A DNA stretch of 64,000 nt from Symbiodinium microadriaticum (lineage: Eukaryota; Sar; Dinophyceae; Suessiales; Symbiodiniaceae): assembly GCA_001939145.1 (NCBI GenBank), contig LSRX01000126.1:921846-985845 (forward strand), written 5' to 3'. Made by a program: the position numbers and the translations under genes. A model generated the notes under the pieces. That model worked only from the letters and a program-made list of their open reading frames with translations. It ran no database searches and was not told the DNA's origin. Numbering within the stretch: the stretch's first letter is position 1; each line of letters opens with the position of its first letter. Of the stretch, positions 1 through 11,518 are shown one piece after another.

Positions 1-159
1 TAGCAGTAGTAGTAGTAGTAGTAGTAGTAGCAGTAGCAGTAGTAGTAGTAGTAGTAGTAGTAGCAGCAGCAGTAGTAGTAGTAGTAGGAGGAGGAGTAGG
101 AGTAGGAGTAGGAGTAGGAGTAGGAGTAGGAGTAGGAGTAGGAGTAGGAGTAGGAGTAG

Positions 160-204
<45 letters not shown>

Positions 205-265
205 AAGTAGAAGTAGTAGAAGTAGTAGAAGTAGTAGAAGTAGAAGCAGTAGAAGCAGTAGAAGC

Positions 266-300
<35 letters not shown>

Positions 301-340
301 CAGCAGCAGTAGTAGTAGTAGCAGCAGCAGCAGTAGTATT
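1..340. repeat. AGT/AGC trinucleotide array with AGGAGT hexamer core
   Basis: Nearly pure TAG/CAG triplets, with an interrupted GGAGTA hexamer block at about 85-165. The array runs off the left edge of the window. Frames through it give Val/Ala/Glu-only peptides, so it is not called coding. The same triplet family returns at 43935-44225 and, on the opposite strand, at 52480-52590. Confidence 0.95.
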
Positions 341-377
341 TGTTGTACTTGTTGTTGCTCTTGTTGTTGTTGGCAGC

Positions 378-1129
378 ACGTGCGTCTGTCGCCGCGCGGG
401 GTGTGTCGATTTCTTGGCTGGCATGTGCTGAAACCCGAGTTTTGGCACTTTGCTCGCCCGAAATTGAACTTGAGTTGTCTTTTCGCATCGGTATTTGCGG
501 TGTTTTCAAGCAAAAAAAATGCAACAACCGGCGGGCTGCACTGTCCAGAATTATGCTCAGCTGTCCGTTTCGCATAGTTTTTTTCAGTGTTTTCCTATGT
601 GTGTCGCATTTCGCGTCGGTTTTTGCAGTGTTTTTTTGCCATCTCTCGACTTTCTGCACATGCCAGCTTCGACTTGCATCTGTCTTTGAACTCTGTGCGG
701 GGGTTTTGGGGGGGATGGGGGGGTGATGACGTCCATGCGACTGCGACTTGTGTTTTCCTTTTCTTTTGGTGACCTTCTTCTGCTAGGTTGCGGTGCGGTG
801 TGTCGCAATCGTTTTGGTGGTCATTTCAGGATATTGTTGCTTGACATTCCACACGTCTACCATGGAAAAACCTCGAGTTTTTGCAGCTTTCCAGACAAAA
901 AACTTCGCAACTGACCCTAAAAATCAACAAACAACACGCGAAAAGCATGGTATTTGCGACACTTTCGCAAAAATGCTACCAATAAACAAGAACAAAAAAC
1001 ATTGGAAAACGAAAACACCGAAGCGTCGTGTTGTTGACGAAGACCTCGCAAAACATAGGGATTTCGTGCTGTCGACCAAAAAACCTCCCAAACATAAACG
1101 ACACACCCCGCGCGGCGGCAGAAGCACGT
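378..1129. repeat. Unit bounded by a 31-bp inverted repeat
   Basis: Positions 378-408 and the reverse complement of 1099-1129 match at 29 of 31 bases, centred on GCCGCGCGGGGTGTGTCG. Outside both arms lie GTT/TTG triplet arrays. Inside the left half an approximate motif (TTTCGCRT..GGT..TTTGC.GTGTTTT) recurs near 481, 568 and 608, and related sequence appears inverted near 960-1030. The layout suggests a foldback or MITE-like element nested in microsatellite DNA. No transposase frame is visible. A 301-codon open frame from 793 crosses the unit but becomes Val/Ala repeat after codon 115. Confidence 0.7.
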
Positions 1130-1131
1130 TC

Positions 1132-1530
1132 TACCTTGTTGTTGTTGCCGTTGCCGTTGCCGTTGCCGTTGTTGTTTTTGTTGTTGTCGTCGTCGTCGTC
1201 GTCGTCGTTGTTGTTGTTGTTGTTGTTGTCGTAGTGGTGCTTTTGGTGGCAGCGGCAGCGGCGGCGGTTGTGGCAGTGGCAGCGCCAGTAGCAAATGTGA
1301 TGGTAGTGCTACTGGAAGTGGCAGTGGCAGTCGTTGTGGTAGTGTTGGTGGAACGGGGTGGAAGGAGCAGGGGTAGGGGCAGTGTAGGGCTACGTATGGC
1401 TGGGGGTAGTAGTAGCCGTTGTAGCAGTAAAAGGAGTAGTAATAGATGTAGATGTGGTAGTAGTCGTCGTCGTCATTGTTTTCGTCGTCGTCGTAGCAAT
1501 CGTCGTGCTCTTGCTATCGTCGCCATCGCC
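1132..1530. repeat. Degenerate GTT/GTC/GTG triplet array
   Basis: GTT, GCC-GTT and GTC runs, decaying into GTG, GGC and CGT triplets. It directly abuts the right inverted-repeat arm that ends at 1129. Confidence 0.85.
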
Positions 1531-2114
1531 GTCGTGGTAGTTTTTGTCACCCGCCGTCGTGACAGTGGTAATGGTGGCGATAACACAGCAAAATTGACTA
1601 CGGCCAGGATCGTCAGCTTTGACAGCTGCAGAGTGGACAGAAAGCAATGCGGAAGGATCTTGTCTTTTTTAGAACAAATAGGTTCATGTCCACGCTAAAG
1701 CCGCGCAGAGTAAACTACTGGTTGTAGCATGACTACACCAGCAAGACCAGCATACAGAATACAAGACCTGATAGAGCGGCAGACTTTAAGCAATAAGCCC
1801 GGCAAGATTGCCGTAGCGGTTGCTCCGATGGGCTTATTGAGCCAGCAGCCCCAAGAAGAAACAATCGGACTGTTGCCCCACGGGACGCACGCCGATTTAC
1901 AAGCCAACTCCGAAAAAAAAACATCTCCCGCTCTCACACACCCTAAACCCTTCTAAGCCCAGCATTAAGACACACCACTGTGGTGCGAAACCGTTGCCGT
2001 CCTCACATTGACTGGGGACTTCCTTCGAAGTCGGAGACCGCCTGCATCAGTGCCGCAGTACGTCTTTCGCTTGCTATGTTCACTACTATAGCACAACACC
2101 TTGTTGCCATACCA

Positions 2115-2212
2115 CATGAATACATGTATGAATACATATATATATATATATATACATACATGTACATACATATACGCATGTATGTGTATACATATGTATA
2201 TAAACACGTTTT
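2115..2212. repeat. TA / CATA microsatellite
   Basis: Alternating TA with CATA and TGTA units. Frames through it are Tyr/Ile/Thr/Met repeats. Confidence 0.9.
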
Positions 2213-2415
2213 CAGTACTGCTTGCTCTTTACAAGTTGTCATAAGAAAGGAGACAGGATCGTCGTTATCATTGCATCTTTTGGCGGACCACGGGCTTGGA
2301 TAAGATCTGTCGCGGCGGAGTCCCTAAACCCTTTTTTTGAACGAGGTCTCTCTGAAGCCCTAAACCCTAAGCCCCAAACCCTTTTGCTACTGGACTCAAG
2401 TCCCAAACCCGAAAC

Positions 2416-2722
2416 CGGAAGTTCGGATGTTGCAAGGGCGAAGAGCTCTGGAAACTGCCCCAACGCAGCGCCCCAGTTGTTCGCTGCAAATGAATTATAA
2501 ATACTACTCTTTGGAACGTTTTTTTTGCACCTCTTTTCCACCTGCCCGTTAAGTTAGGTTGAACGCCAATTTTGGCTGAGGCTGTAGCTGGTTGCTTCTG
2601 GCCAGTTGTATACGCACGAATCTCACCAAATACAGATAAATTACCATTATCTGCCGGCCAATATAGCTCACCTTGTCGCATGGAGCAAGCTCTACGCGCG
2701 ACAGGGAATAGCAACCTATCCT
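2416..2722 (-). CDS. Exon-like island, unrecognised protein
   Basis: A 102-codon open frame lies between a C-rich telomere tract (2350-2415) on the left and a G-rich one (2728-2770) on the right. Read on the minus strand it starts after ...GTTCAAG at 2722 and ends at a CCG|GTTTCGGGTTTGGG donor. Its peptide includes RRACSMRQGELYWPADNG and SVFGEIRAYTTG. The frame stays open to 2876 and 2367 through the telomere-like flanks, which would encode a Pro/Asn/Lys-rich linker. An alternative is a shorter exon starting after TTCATTTGCAG near 2486 in another frame (NNWGAALGQFPELFALATSE). No domain is recognised. Confidence 0.45.
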
Positions 2723-3022
2723 CTTGAACGAGTTTAGGGCTTAGGGGTTGGGGGGGTTTAGGGTTTAGTTCTGTTTCAAGTGCAAATGTAAAACAAAAAC
2801 TAGCCCCATAAACTCCAGAAAAAACCTGGACCCAGATCCTATCTGAACCAGACGCCTCGACCTCAAAGCCTAGCACGCAACATAAAAGGCGAACCCATGA
2901 TTCAAATCACTGCGGCCAGCTACGGGTTTTGGGGGGCTCATACGCAGGCTACAGGTCGGCAAAAGGCGACGGTAGAGCTTTAAGGTTCCAAGCTGCTGAT
3001 ATCCTGTCATTATCATTAAACT

Positions 3023-3299
3023 TCAGAAGACTCCGGGCTTTCGTCCCACAAAGCCCCGAAACACTCCAACAGCTGTGGGGATCAGAGGCGGAACCTCATA
3101 ACATCGAGACCTAGGCTCGTAATTCCCCGATAACAACGACGGCTTGCAAACCCTCCGTCCGAAACGCCCGACCTGGAACCGTCCCACGTAGTCCCATCAA
3201 TTTTTCGCGGCACGTCTGTCCTCTTACTGTTGTAATCACGCGCCCTCGCGCCGCCATCCTTGTCCCGGAGACATCGGCACAGCGAACTGATGTTTCCAT
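3023..3299 (-). CDS. Small two-exon gene model, unrecognised
   Basis: ATG at 3299; exon 3228-3299 ends at ACA|GTAAGAGG. A 55-nt intron (3173-3227) ends TTCCAG, and exon 3023-3172 runs in phase to TGA. The predicted protein is 73 residues, begins METSVRCADVSG and is basic. Support is only a consensus donor and phase agreement. Chance assembly is possible. Confidence 0.3.
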
Positions 3300-4526
3300 G
3301 AACCTTTGAGTCTGAACATGGCCTCAGGAGCCAAGACCATGAGTTCATTGTACACTGGGGTCCCACATGCTGGTAAATCCTGGCCTTGGTGCGAGTGAAG
3401 CCCAAAACTCCCATATGGGGTTGAGGTGTCGCGCCTAGGGTCGTGGTTTAAGTCTTTGGAAAGGGAAAGCAGCAACACGTAGTAGCAAGAGTTGTTTCAT
3501 GTGACCTGCTGGGTGACCAGGTCCTTCACTCCGGCCCACAGCTCAAATCTCAACTTGAAAACTGTCCACGATGAACGAAAGAACCCGAAAGCCCCAGCCC
3601 CATGTAAGGCACCTCAGACACTACAGTAGCTCGTGTACACACGAAGTCCCAAACCCGAGACCCAGAAGCCATCATGCTCGCACAGGGCTATTCTCTCTGT
3701 TTAATATTGATTGCAAGTCCATGTTACCATACACAAGCACATTCAACGATAGCTGACGAGCAAGTTCTGTGAGTGACAACCCCCGATCGAACTACATGAG
3801 AAGATGCCGAAGCTCCGGATGGCTGCGGAACTGACCGAGTGGACGCGCTTTGCGCTTTCGGGCAACGGGTTTTTGCTTGTGGTTGCAGGACCCTTTTTCA
3901 GCATGGGCTTGGATTGTGTGCCAGCGAACACACCTCAACAGCAGGGCACCCTAAACCCTAAACCCAAAACCCTAAACTCTGATGAGATTTTTATAGGGAT
4001 TCCAGCATCTGTGTGGTTGTGACTGAGGGCCGTGGTAGCGGACTCGCGTGCTTCTATAAGGTTTAAACTGCTCGGACTTGCGGGGCGTACTAGAAGGCAT
4101 GCGTGTGACAGTTTTGCTGCTCCTTGCTCCTTGGACTCCGTTGCGTCGCAAACCACCTTAATGCGTGAGCAATGCGAACCCGTTGCCCTGTGCTCACAAA
4201 CGCGCGGGGTGCTGGCAGGCGTCTTCCACACGTGCCAAACGCACTTTAGTCCGGTTGAGCAGCGACTGTCTGACTGAACGGGTTGCAATACATGTGGACG
4301 GCATTTAAGACTAGCCATTTCTGACCCAGTACAATCATCAAACAAAACCCGTCGAGGGCTCAAAGCTTTTGATGAAGCTTTCACACTATTCGAAGCTTTG
4401 CCTGGCACCTCATTACAAACACAGAAGCAGTGGATCCCTCCTTAAGCATGCCCGGATAGTGGGTGGATTCTGCATACGGTCGTTGGACCTGTTTTCAACC
4501 TAAGTCCCTGAAGCGCTGACGTTTAA

Positions 4527-5273
4527 GCTGCTGTACTTTCGCCTGCTGAAACCCCGGACCACCTCGAACTCTTCACCGAGAGGGTCGACGATAGCACAAA
4601 CCGCACCCCCCCCCCCTGCTTCAAGCCAGAAGCTGCTCCAGTTTACAGTTCAGTTCAGGGGTTGCGGTTGATTTTACGGTTTCGCGCTCATGCCGTTCTA
4701 TCTGAGAAGCAAGTGCCCGAGACTGTAAGCTGTCCAGACGGAAACACATAGGTTAGGATTCGGCTTGCAGTCCCAGCATCCGAATATTATCGAACAACTT
4801 CGGACCCCGTACTCGCCGAGTCGCTACCCAGTTCACTATCCAAGAGTGCGCGGTGGCACTGTCACTGAAAGGAAATCGTGGGTCGAACTGCATATTCTTA
4901 CAGTGAGAAATCAAGAGATCTTAGACAGTGGATCCAGGGGAACCATTGTAACTAATGAGTCATCTACGTTGCATGTGTAGGTAGACTAGCACTCTGTTGG
5001 AACAGGTCGGTGCACCAAGATGAAGATGTCCGTTGCTATATCTTTGGGAGCAATTGACCCAGTGACTTCCGAAAGCTTGCACTAGGTGCTGACGTCACGC
5101 ACCTTTACTAATTGGCGCAAGAAGATGAGGGACTGGACTGAACCCAAAGCCGTAAGTACTGATCAAAGCATAAGTTCGAAAACCGGAAACACGCTGCCAC
5201 GGAACAGCCGACAAAATGCCAACCCGTGGAAGGCCACATTGCTACTTGCCGACGCTGGCTCTTGGGTTCATAG
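4527..5273 (+). CDS. Multi-exon gene model with four 53-58 nt introns, unrecognised
   Basis: Proposed exons end or begin at: ...AAGCAA|GTGCCC (4712), 4771-4927 after CTTGCAG, 4981-5027, 5086-5151 ending GCC|GTAAGT, and 5208-5273 to TAG. All phases agree, and the introns are 58, 53, 58 and 56 nt. The peptide contains VTERKSWVELHILTVRNQE and NWRKKMRDWTEPKAPTKC. One intron carries TAACTAAT as a possible branch site. No family is recognised. An 11-C run at 4606-4616 makes the 5' part unsafe. With free choice of donors such a model can arise by chance. Confidence 0.35.
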
Positions 5274-7920
5274 GTTCAAGCTTTAAGACCCTAGGCCCTA
5301 GGTAGAAGTGGAGCTTCGGGAATGAGCTAAACCTGAATCCTCAGCACCCTGAAAGTACCACTGAGAGCCTGCATCGTCCAGTACAAAGATACAAAAATAG
5401 GCTTCAATATTGCATATGTCCAGCCCCCCCCCAAGCTAAGCTTCTCAGTTGAGAAACGGCGGTTTGACTCTGTGTCCCTCGACCGGGCCCGCGGGAAGCA
5501 TTCCCAGGTTCAGGACAGCATTGATTTACGGGGCTTCCGGTCTCATATGAATACCTACTCGACCTTGGCAATAGGGACTAATTACTGAAACCCTACAAGC
5601 AGCCCGGTAGGTAGAAAGATCATGCAATACCCTCGTAGGCTCCGGCCGGTTGTTGCCGCCCTGCCCTGCTATGAAGGTTCCCGGAAATGATCTTCGATGA
5701 GAATAGTAACACAATGAGCCAGCATCATCACCCTCGTCGTCGTCATCATCATAGCATTAGTTCAAGTATAAAAAGACTATGACTCAGAGTGGACGGATAC
5801 CGGCAGAAACACCAGATGCTAGAATCTAAGCTCAAAGGGATCCGCCAGAACAAATTACTAAAATGGGAGCCTGGTAAAGGGAAGACGGCGTGGGGTCAAT
5901 GTATATTATGGCTATAGACACATCTACTATAGGATACTCAAGGAATCCGGAACACTGTTGCTAAGTATTGAGACCCCTATACTAGGTTCAGAAGCTGAGA
6001 TGGAAGCAAATGTCCTTCTGCGGCACAGTGTTGCTAGCGGGCCCTTAATATCCCAGTCTTACGGTAGGCCTCCATCTCTCTGAAGCCTATTGCACTGCGA
6101 GCATCGCAAGCCATCTGCTCGGGCCCTGACACCTCGCAAACCGGGTCGCTGGTGCACAGCTTCCTCACTTTCGCCCCGAGCCCTGTTCGTGGTCTCCAAA
6201 GCTGAAGTAGACCGTACATCACTCCAGCCCGGCGCGCTTTCACCAGCAATTCCTGCTGTCGGTTTGGGGTGCCGCACTCGCTCTCTCGTCAAGCTCTTCT
6301 TCCCCAAGGCATGAGGGGTCTATCAAACCCCCCGGCCAGTTGGCCCCCCAATTTTCATGGGGTTTTCAGAGGGTGTGAGAAAGCTCTCTCTATCTCTCTC
6401 TTTTCCAGGGCAGCCTAAGGACTGTTCCTCTCTGTCTCATTTGGAGCCCTTTTTGACTGTGGGACTCGTTGTGTCTGTCTCTGCCTGCTTTCGCTCTGTC
6501 TCTGTCTCTCCTATTTTCCTCCGATGGACATTACTCTCCGGACTGGCCTGTCTCTGTCAGTCTTGCTTCTTCTCTCCATCTCTCTGAACCGCCGGAGCTC
6601 TATCGAATCGCTCTCCATTGAACCCTAAACCCTAGACTGTCTTGCCGCCTTGTCATTCTTTGGTGCGCGAAACATTCTAGCGCACAGCGAGTTACTAAGA
6701 GAACAAAGCAGGTTACAGCAACATGCGCTCAAAAGGCCCCATGTAAATCAAGAGCGCCACCTTCCACCATCTTAGTTTCATAACCAAACCCACTATTCAA
6801 ACCCTAAACTTAACCCCGCACCCAACACTCTAACCCCTTAAGCCCCGAACCCCAAGCTGCCTCTTAAAACTGCCTTGTTCTTCGAGCTACGGCGCACTCT
6901 CGGGATTTAGGGCTTGGGGCTTACGGCAATTTCGATCCTCCTTTCGGCATTTCTCATTCAACTCATGTCGGAATGTGATTTCCGGATTTCGACTCTCACT
7001 CTCGCACTAGGCTTTCCGGATTTAGGGTTTCGTTGCGCATGGGGTTCGTCGAGGGCTTCGGGATACAGTGACAGTCTGAGACTGCAGACGCGGGAAGAGG
7101 TATTTGCCAGGGTTCCGACTTTGTGGGTCTATTGCGGTGCGGAGGGCCTATGTAGGAGGAGTCGAAGACGAAGAAGCAAAGGGATCCCACAGCTAAATAG
7201 GCCCCGCCCGGGCCAGGCTACGAGCAGTTCTCTCCCGTATCAAGGAGCCGTTGACAACCTGGTCAGAGCCTGAAACCCCTATATCCGAAACCCAGCTTAC
7301 TTTCAAGACCGAACCCCAAACTCGAAATCCCAACAAACTCTGCAGGCTCAGGGCATCCGGGCCTCTAGACCCTAAGAGAGACATATTCCAGCAGCTGCGA
7401 AACTGTCCCTGACTTGTGTCAGAGTCGGAAGATTCCCGGCTGCTCCGGCGCCTAAACCCTAAAGCACAAGCCTCTAAGGACTTTTATGCAAGGCTTATTG
7501 ATGAGGGTTTAGGTCTTTGGCAGCACCGGGCGAGTGCCGCTGGGCGTGAGTCGCTTTTCGCCTCACGCAATGTCGGCCCAGAATAGGTCGGACTTGAAGT
7601 AGATCTTGTGGCAAGCCTGCTGACTTATAGGGCAGTGTTGGGTTTCGGGCAAGTTCAGGGCGACTTACGGTACAGGGTGCCCGCTGGTCGTAGGAGAGAC
7701 AAGTCATTCCACAAACACATCGATTGCGACCGAGACTTACATTAATTCAATTGGGATTTCGGATAAGCGGTTGCATCCAGGCCTTTTCAACTGCCGGGCA
7801 CGTCACAAATGACAAGTGCCATTTCCCACCACAGGCTGAACTAGCTTAACTAGCCAGGAAGCTTGTTCAAGGACTTGCTGGAAAAGCTGCAAAGACACTG
7901 CCTATAGCCACTTGACCCGG
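5274..7920. other. No supported gene; CT-rich tract and scattered telomere-like words
   Basis: Holds a CT/TCTG-rich stretch at 6375-6600 (it mimics a polypyrimidine tract before CAG at 6409), a small CAT/CGT patch near 5720-5755 and C-rich telomere-like words at 6608-6640, 6780-6850 and 7270-7330. The open frames (60-119 codons) have no recognisable content. Confidence 0.6.
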
Positions 7921-8241
7921 TCAGTTCATCCAAGCCCGGTGTGGAACCATCCCAGACCGAAACTGGACGCCGTAAGCAGACATCCTGAGACCTACGCTCT
8001 CAGACCCTGGAAAGAACAACTTCTCCACCATAGGACCACCAAACCAACCCTAAGCCGATAAACCGTTAAGTCTTGAACTGCCAAAAGCAGAACCTGAAAC
8101 ATGAAGGATCGACGCAAGGAGTCGCTTGCACATGAACCCCTTTAAGCATCAAACGACAAAGCCTCCCCGAATTAAGGCGTCAAGTGTACAGGCACCTTGC
8201 TCGTAGGGCTTTAGAGTAAAATCTTTGCGAGCTAAACCCCA

Positions 8242-8487
8242 TTGACAAATTCTGTTACCTGGGCTGGGAAGGGATACGGACCCCAAGCTTTAAACCTGTT
8301 CTGCTTCCAAGCTGCCGTCTCCCTCTTCTTGCACACCTCCACAAAGGGTCGCTGTGACAGCGAGTGGAGGATCTCGGGTGAGTCTTTAGCAAAACTAAGC
8401 GGGCCTCAATGGTCTCTGACGCTTTCACCAGATCCTGAGCCCACATCCCGCTGCCCGGATAGCCCTCGAAGTGTTGAGCCTAAGTAG
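8242..8487 (+). CDS. Possible two-exon coding segment, unrecognised
   Basis: The frame ends exon one at CTCGG|GTGAGTC (8377). A 54-nt intron (8378-8431) ends GCTTTCACCAG, and the frame resumes to TAG at 8487. The intron length is a multiple of three, so the frame is open with or without splicing. The 5' end is not defined. The opposite strand has an equally long frame. Confidence 0.3.
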   Translation: MTNSVTWAGKGYGPQALNLFCFQAAVSLFLHTSTKGRCDSEWRISGESLAKLSGPQWSLTLSPDPEPTSRCPDSPRSVEPK

Positions 8488-9067
8488 TTTTCAATCCCTA
8501 CAGCCCTCTATACCTGTCTCTTGTATAGCATGTCTCCCCACTGCAGGCCTGGCGCATGCGGCGATTTCGAATGGAAGCCGTGCCCTCTACCGGAAGCTCG
8601 AGACGGACCACAGCATAGCGGAGAACCTTGCTTTCCGGTTTTGGGCTCCCGTAGCGTGGGTGGGCTTAATCCAGATGCCTGAACTTTGTTTAATCCGGGA
8701 GATTCGGGAAAGCCTTGAAACTCAGGGCTGGTTGGGTTTAGGAGCCAAAACTTGCCCGAAAGACCTCTCCCAGCTCAACCCCAAGTTGGCATTTCACAGG
8801 TCCCCAAGTCTGGAAGGCTTCTAACAGAGACTCTGAAGCTGAATAACCCACTACTCCGCCAGATGTGGAGGTCCTGTAGGGATGGAAACTTGAGCAAATC
8901 TTCTACGGGCCCTGTGGAGATCACAGGAGAAAGATTCAGCTCCACTGAAAGCTGAGACGAAGCCAATCAACAGAGCGGAGATATTTCGAACAGTCACAAA
9001 GCCCCAATCCTTCAGAATTCAAGGGTTCTGAACCCCCTTGGCCCGAAAACTCGCAAAAGCCGCAGCC

Positions 9068-9454
9068 ATGAGTCAAACCCTCATCAAACCGTTTTTTGCG
9101 GAGTGGCTGCAGTGCACATGCCCTCATACCCGCCTCACCTCCAAGCTTCAGCTCTCGTGGTTGAATGCTCCAAACTCATGCGCTTCGCGCACCCCAGGCT
9201 CCGGCACAACTTGGACAGTACTACGTAGCCTTAGAATAATGTTTAGCATACAGACCTGTAGCAGTATGATTCAGCTGTGCCTGGACCTCAGAAAACACGG
9301 TATCGTCGCGCGGAACTGGAATGACAACCAGGAGCCAATCATCATCGAACTCGCCATTATGTCGTCAAGCCCTGAACGCCGAAACTCTGAAACCAGCCAA
9401 GTCGCAGCGCCCAGGACTGTATCGAAGGCCATCTCCACCCGTTCCAGACCCTGA
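9068..9454 (+). CDS. Open frame of 128 codons, unrecognised
   Basis: ATG at 9068 (GCCATGAGT) opens a frame to TGA at 9454. It has ordinary amino-acid composition, e.g. MFSIQTCSSMIQLCLDLRKH. There is no domain, signal peptide or splice support. A few frames of this length are expected by chance in 64 kb. A telomere-like G tract follows at 9480-9548. Confidence 0.25.
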   Translation: MSQTLIKPFFAEWLQCTCPHTRLTSKLQLSWLNAPNSCASRTPGSGTTWTVLRSLRIMFSIQTCSSMIQLCLDLRKHGIVARNWNDNQEPIIIELAIMSSSPERRNSETSQVAAPRTVSKAISTRSRP

Positions 9455-10153
9455 ACAAGAAACCCTTTAGGGCTCTTTCGGTTTATAGGGTCGCGTAAGC
9501 AGCTTGTGGCTCAAGGTTTGGGTTTAGGGTTAAGGGTTAAGGGTTTTAGGGGAGAGGGACCAGGAAGCACAGGGATGGAGGGTGCAGTTACAACTAAAAC
9601 ACCCTGACCTCGCAGCCCTTAACCTCGGGAATCTACTTCGCGAATGACTGACCGCTGTGCCTTTGGAGGGAGCTGAATCCAAAAACCGAAAGCCTAATCG
9701 GCTTCTGTGAGCGCCCTTAGCTAAGCTCCGGACACCAGCTCTAAACCCTAAAACTCGCCACGCCCGTGCAGCGTCTTATAGGCGGAACCCCGAAGTCTAA
9801 AGCTTAAACCTCACGGCCCAAACTCCTAACCACCTAACCCGCCCCTGCAAGTTGAGTTCTAAGCGGCTTTCTCGCCTCGTAGATGTCGTAAAACCTAAAC
9901 TCTGCAATTCCTGTATCAGTCCTATGTACACCCTATGACATTAGTCCTGTATGGGCTTTGTATATCCCATACAAACACTCCACAAGGCCCTGTAATACAA
10001 GGCCTATGATTTCTCTGCAGCTGAGACTTATATAAGCCTTATCAGACATAACCCAAACATCCCACATAAGTGTTTCATTATGTTACATTGCAAAAGCGGC
10101 ATATATATATATATATACACATATATAATATTCCCTTTTCTCATACTCTAAAC

Positions 10154-10248
10154 CGTATGATCGAGCCTTCGGCTCCTCTTCCAGAAAGGCCTGCAACCCA
10201 GCGATCTGCCGGGCCACGTGCAGTTCCCAGTCCTTTTTCCAACGCGCT
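10154..10248 (-). CDS. Exon-like island, basic/acidic helical peptide
   Basis: The frame encodes RWKKDWELHVARQIAGLQAF followed by LEEEPKARS, a Trp- and charge-rich amphipathic sequence. The exon ends on the minus strand at TACG|GTTTAGAG. Its 5' side abuts ...AACCCTAACCCGTAATCAAG, i.e. telomere-like words on both sides in the pattern described in the findings. It may belong with the exons at 10871-10954 and 11065-11184, but phases were not joined. Confidence 0.5.
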
Positions 10249-10334
10249 CTTGATTACGGGTTAGGGTTTATAGGGTTGGGTGTTTGGGGACTTGTGGGTT
10301 GGATGACTTCAGGGGTTCGGGAGCTGTGTATATA

Positions 10335-10425
10335 TGCACATAAATAAATACATAAATAAATAAATAAATAAATAGATAAATAAATAAATAAATAAATAAA
10401 TATATATATATATATATGTATCTGT
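10335..10425. repeat. AAAT then TA microsatellite
   Basis: About 16 AAAT/AAATA units followed by a TA run. Confidence 0.95.
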
Positions 10426-10870
10426 GTATTCCTTTAGGGAGAGCTTCGCTCGTGCACAAGCGACGACATCATTGCAAGCCCAGCACCCTAAGCATGAACG
10501 TCGGTCTCTCGGAGCTTCGAAGCGCGTTGGGTCTGGTAAAGATTCGAGCGAGCACATTCTCAAGGCACGCTGCCAAACTTAAAGTAAATCGTCGTAATCT
10601 TGAGCATGAGTACAGTACGGGTCAACCTCTGAAACAAGCTCAACGAACAACGCGTCATGATTGCGCAGGAACGCCGGAAGATGGTATGATCATAGTCTTG
10701 GCTCGAGTCTTGACACATCACCCCTAGTGCCGAAAGATGAAAGCCTCCACACCCGATGGACAACCCTTTTGCAGCTATTATTTCTTTCAATCAAGATCCA
10801 TAATCGGTTGTAAAGCCCCAAAAAAACATGCAATACACCACGCTTGTTGTTACCTCCCCTTTAGGCTCTT

Positions 10871-10954
10871 TCAGGAGCCGAGGCTTTCCCATACTCTGCC
10901 TATGGTCTGCATCGCAGTACCCTTTTCGGTGAACCAGACTTCTTCTTTAGGACC
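10871..10954 (-). CDS. Exon-like segment after a strong polypyrimidine acceptor
   Basis: On the minus strand a T-rich tract (GGTTGACTTTTTCTTATG) precedes TCTAG|GG at 10954/10955. The following frame encodes GPKEEVWFTEKGTAMQTIGR and reaches TGA at 10871; a GTATGG donor inside is an alternative end. Unrecognised. Confidence 0.45.
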   Translation of the reverse strand, partial: GPKEEVWFTEKGTAMQTIGRVWESLGS

Positions 10955-11064
10955 CTAGACATAAGAAAAAGTCAACCAAAAAAAACACAAAATGCGACAG
11001 AGACCTTAGGCAAACTCTAAACCCTGAACTTATGCAACCTGAACGGACCTGAACCCTGTAAAAC

Positions 11065-11184
11065 CTGCATTTTTGTGGCGGCCAGGACACCGCCACAGGG
11101 GAGGTCGCCTCTTTCGTCCTTTTGAGCTCCCGGAGTTCTTTCTGGCACTCCTGGAGCTCAGAAGCTCGATGGAGGATTCCGGGT
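11065..11184 (-). CDS. Exon-like island, predicted coiled coil
   Basis: After TACATTGCAG at 11185 the frame encodes RASELQECQKELRELKRTKE, heptad-like with Leu and charged residues, then a Ser/Pro segment. It ends ATGCAG|GTTTTACAGGG. The left flank is CCCTGAAC/CCCTAAA-like (11010-11064) and the right flank is TTTAGGG-like (11195-11262). GC content and codon pattern differ from the flanks. Confidence 0.6.
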
Positions 11185-11197
11185 CTGCAATGTAGAG

Positions 11198-11262
11198 CTT
11201 AGGGTTTAGGATTTGGAGTTAGGGTTCAGAGTTTAGGGTTTAGGATTTAGAGCTAGGTTTCA
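11198..11262. repeat. Degenerate TTTAGGG tract
   Basis: About eight TTTAGGG-like units with substitutions (GGATTTGGAGTTAGGG and similar). A second tract with the same orientation lies at 11579-11667. Confidence 0.85.
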
Positions 11263-11375
11263 GAGATATTATCCCTCCCACTTAGCAAGGACAGAGCCCG
11301 CATTGCAGGGTAGTTCAGGTAACATCGACCATGCATCAGCCACAGTTTCTGGGGCAAACTAGCAGCACCAGGTAC

Positions 11376-11518
11376 GAGGATTTCATACGTGCGCAAGGCG
11401 ACACAAGGCTTCGCCGTCTCATCTTCAACAAGACGACATGGCACACCACCCCATACATCTCTGGAGGACACGCCACACTTGCAAGATGAGCTCCTCCTTC
11501 CGATTCGTCGACTGGCGA
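11376..11518 (-). CDS. Exon-like segment, Cys-containing, unrecognised
   Basis: Acceptor GCATGCCCTCAG at 11519; the frame encodes SSCKCGVSSRDVWGGVPCRL and continues to CTC|GTACCTGG. Flanked at 11579 by a G-rich telomere-like tract. The frame stays open to 11253, so the 3' boundary is a guess. Confidence 0.4.

Noticed and set aside
201-431. Glu/Val/Ala-rich frame
   Set aside because: Translation of the AGT array only.
793-1698. Longest open frame of the window (301 codons)
   Set aside because: After about 115 codons it is pure Val/Ala/Arg/Ser repeat from triplet DNA, and it crosses the inverted-repeat unit. Its length reflects the lack of stops in GTT/GTC repeats.
2558-2585. Resemblance to a dinoflagellate spliced-leader relic (GCCAATTTTGGCTGAGG)
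   Set aside because: Extra and mismatched bases in a short match; not placed before a start codon. It cannot support a dinoflagellate assignment.
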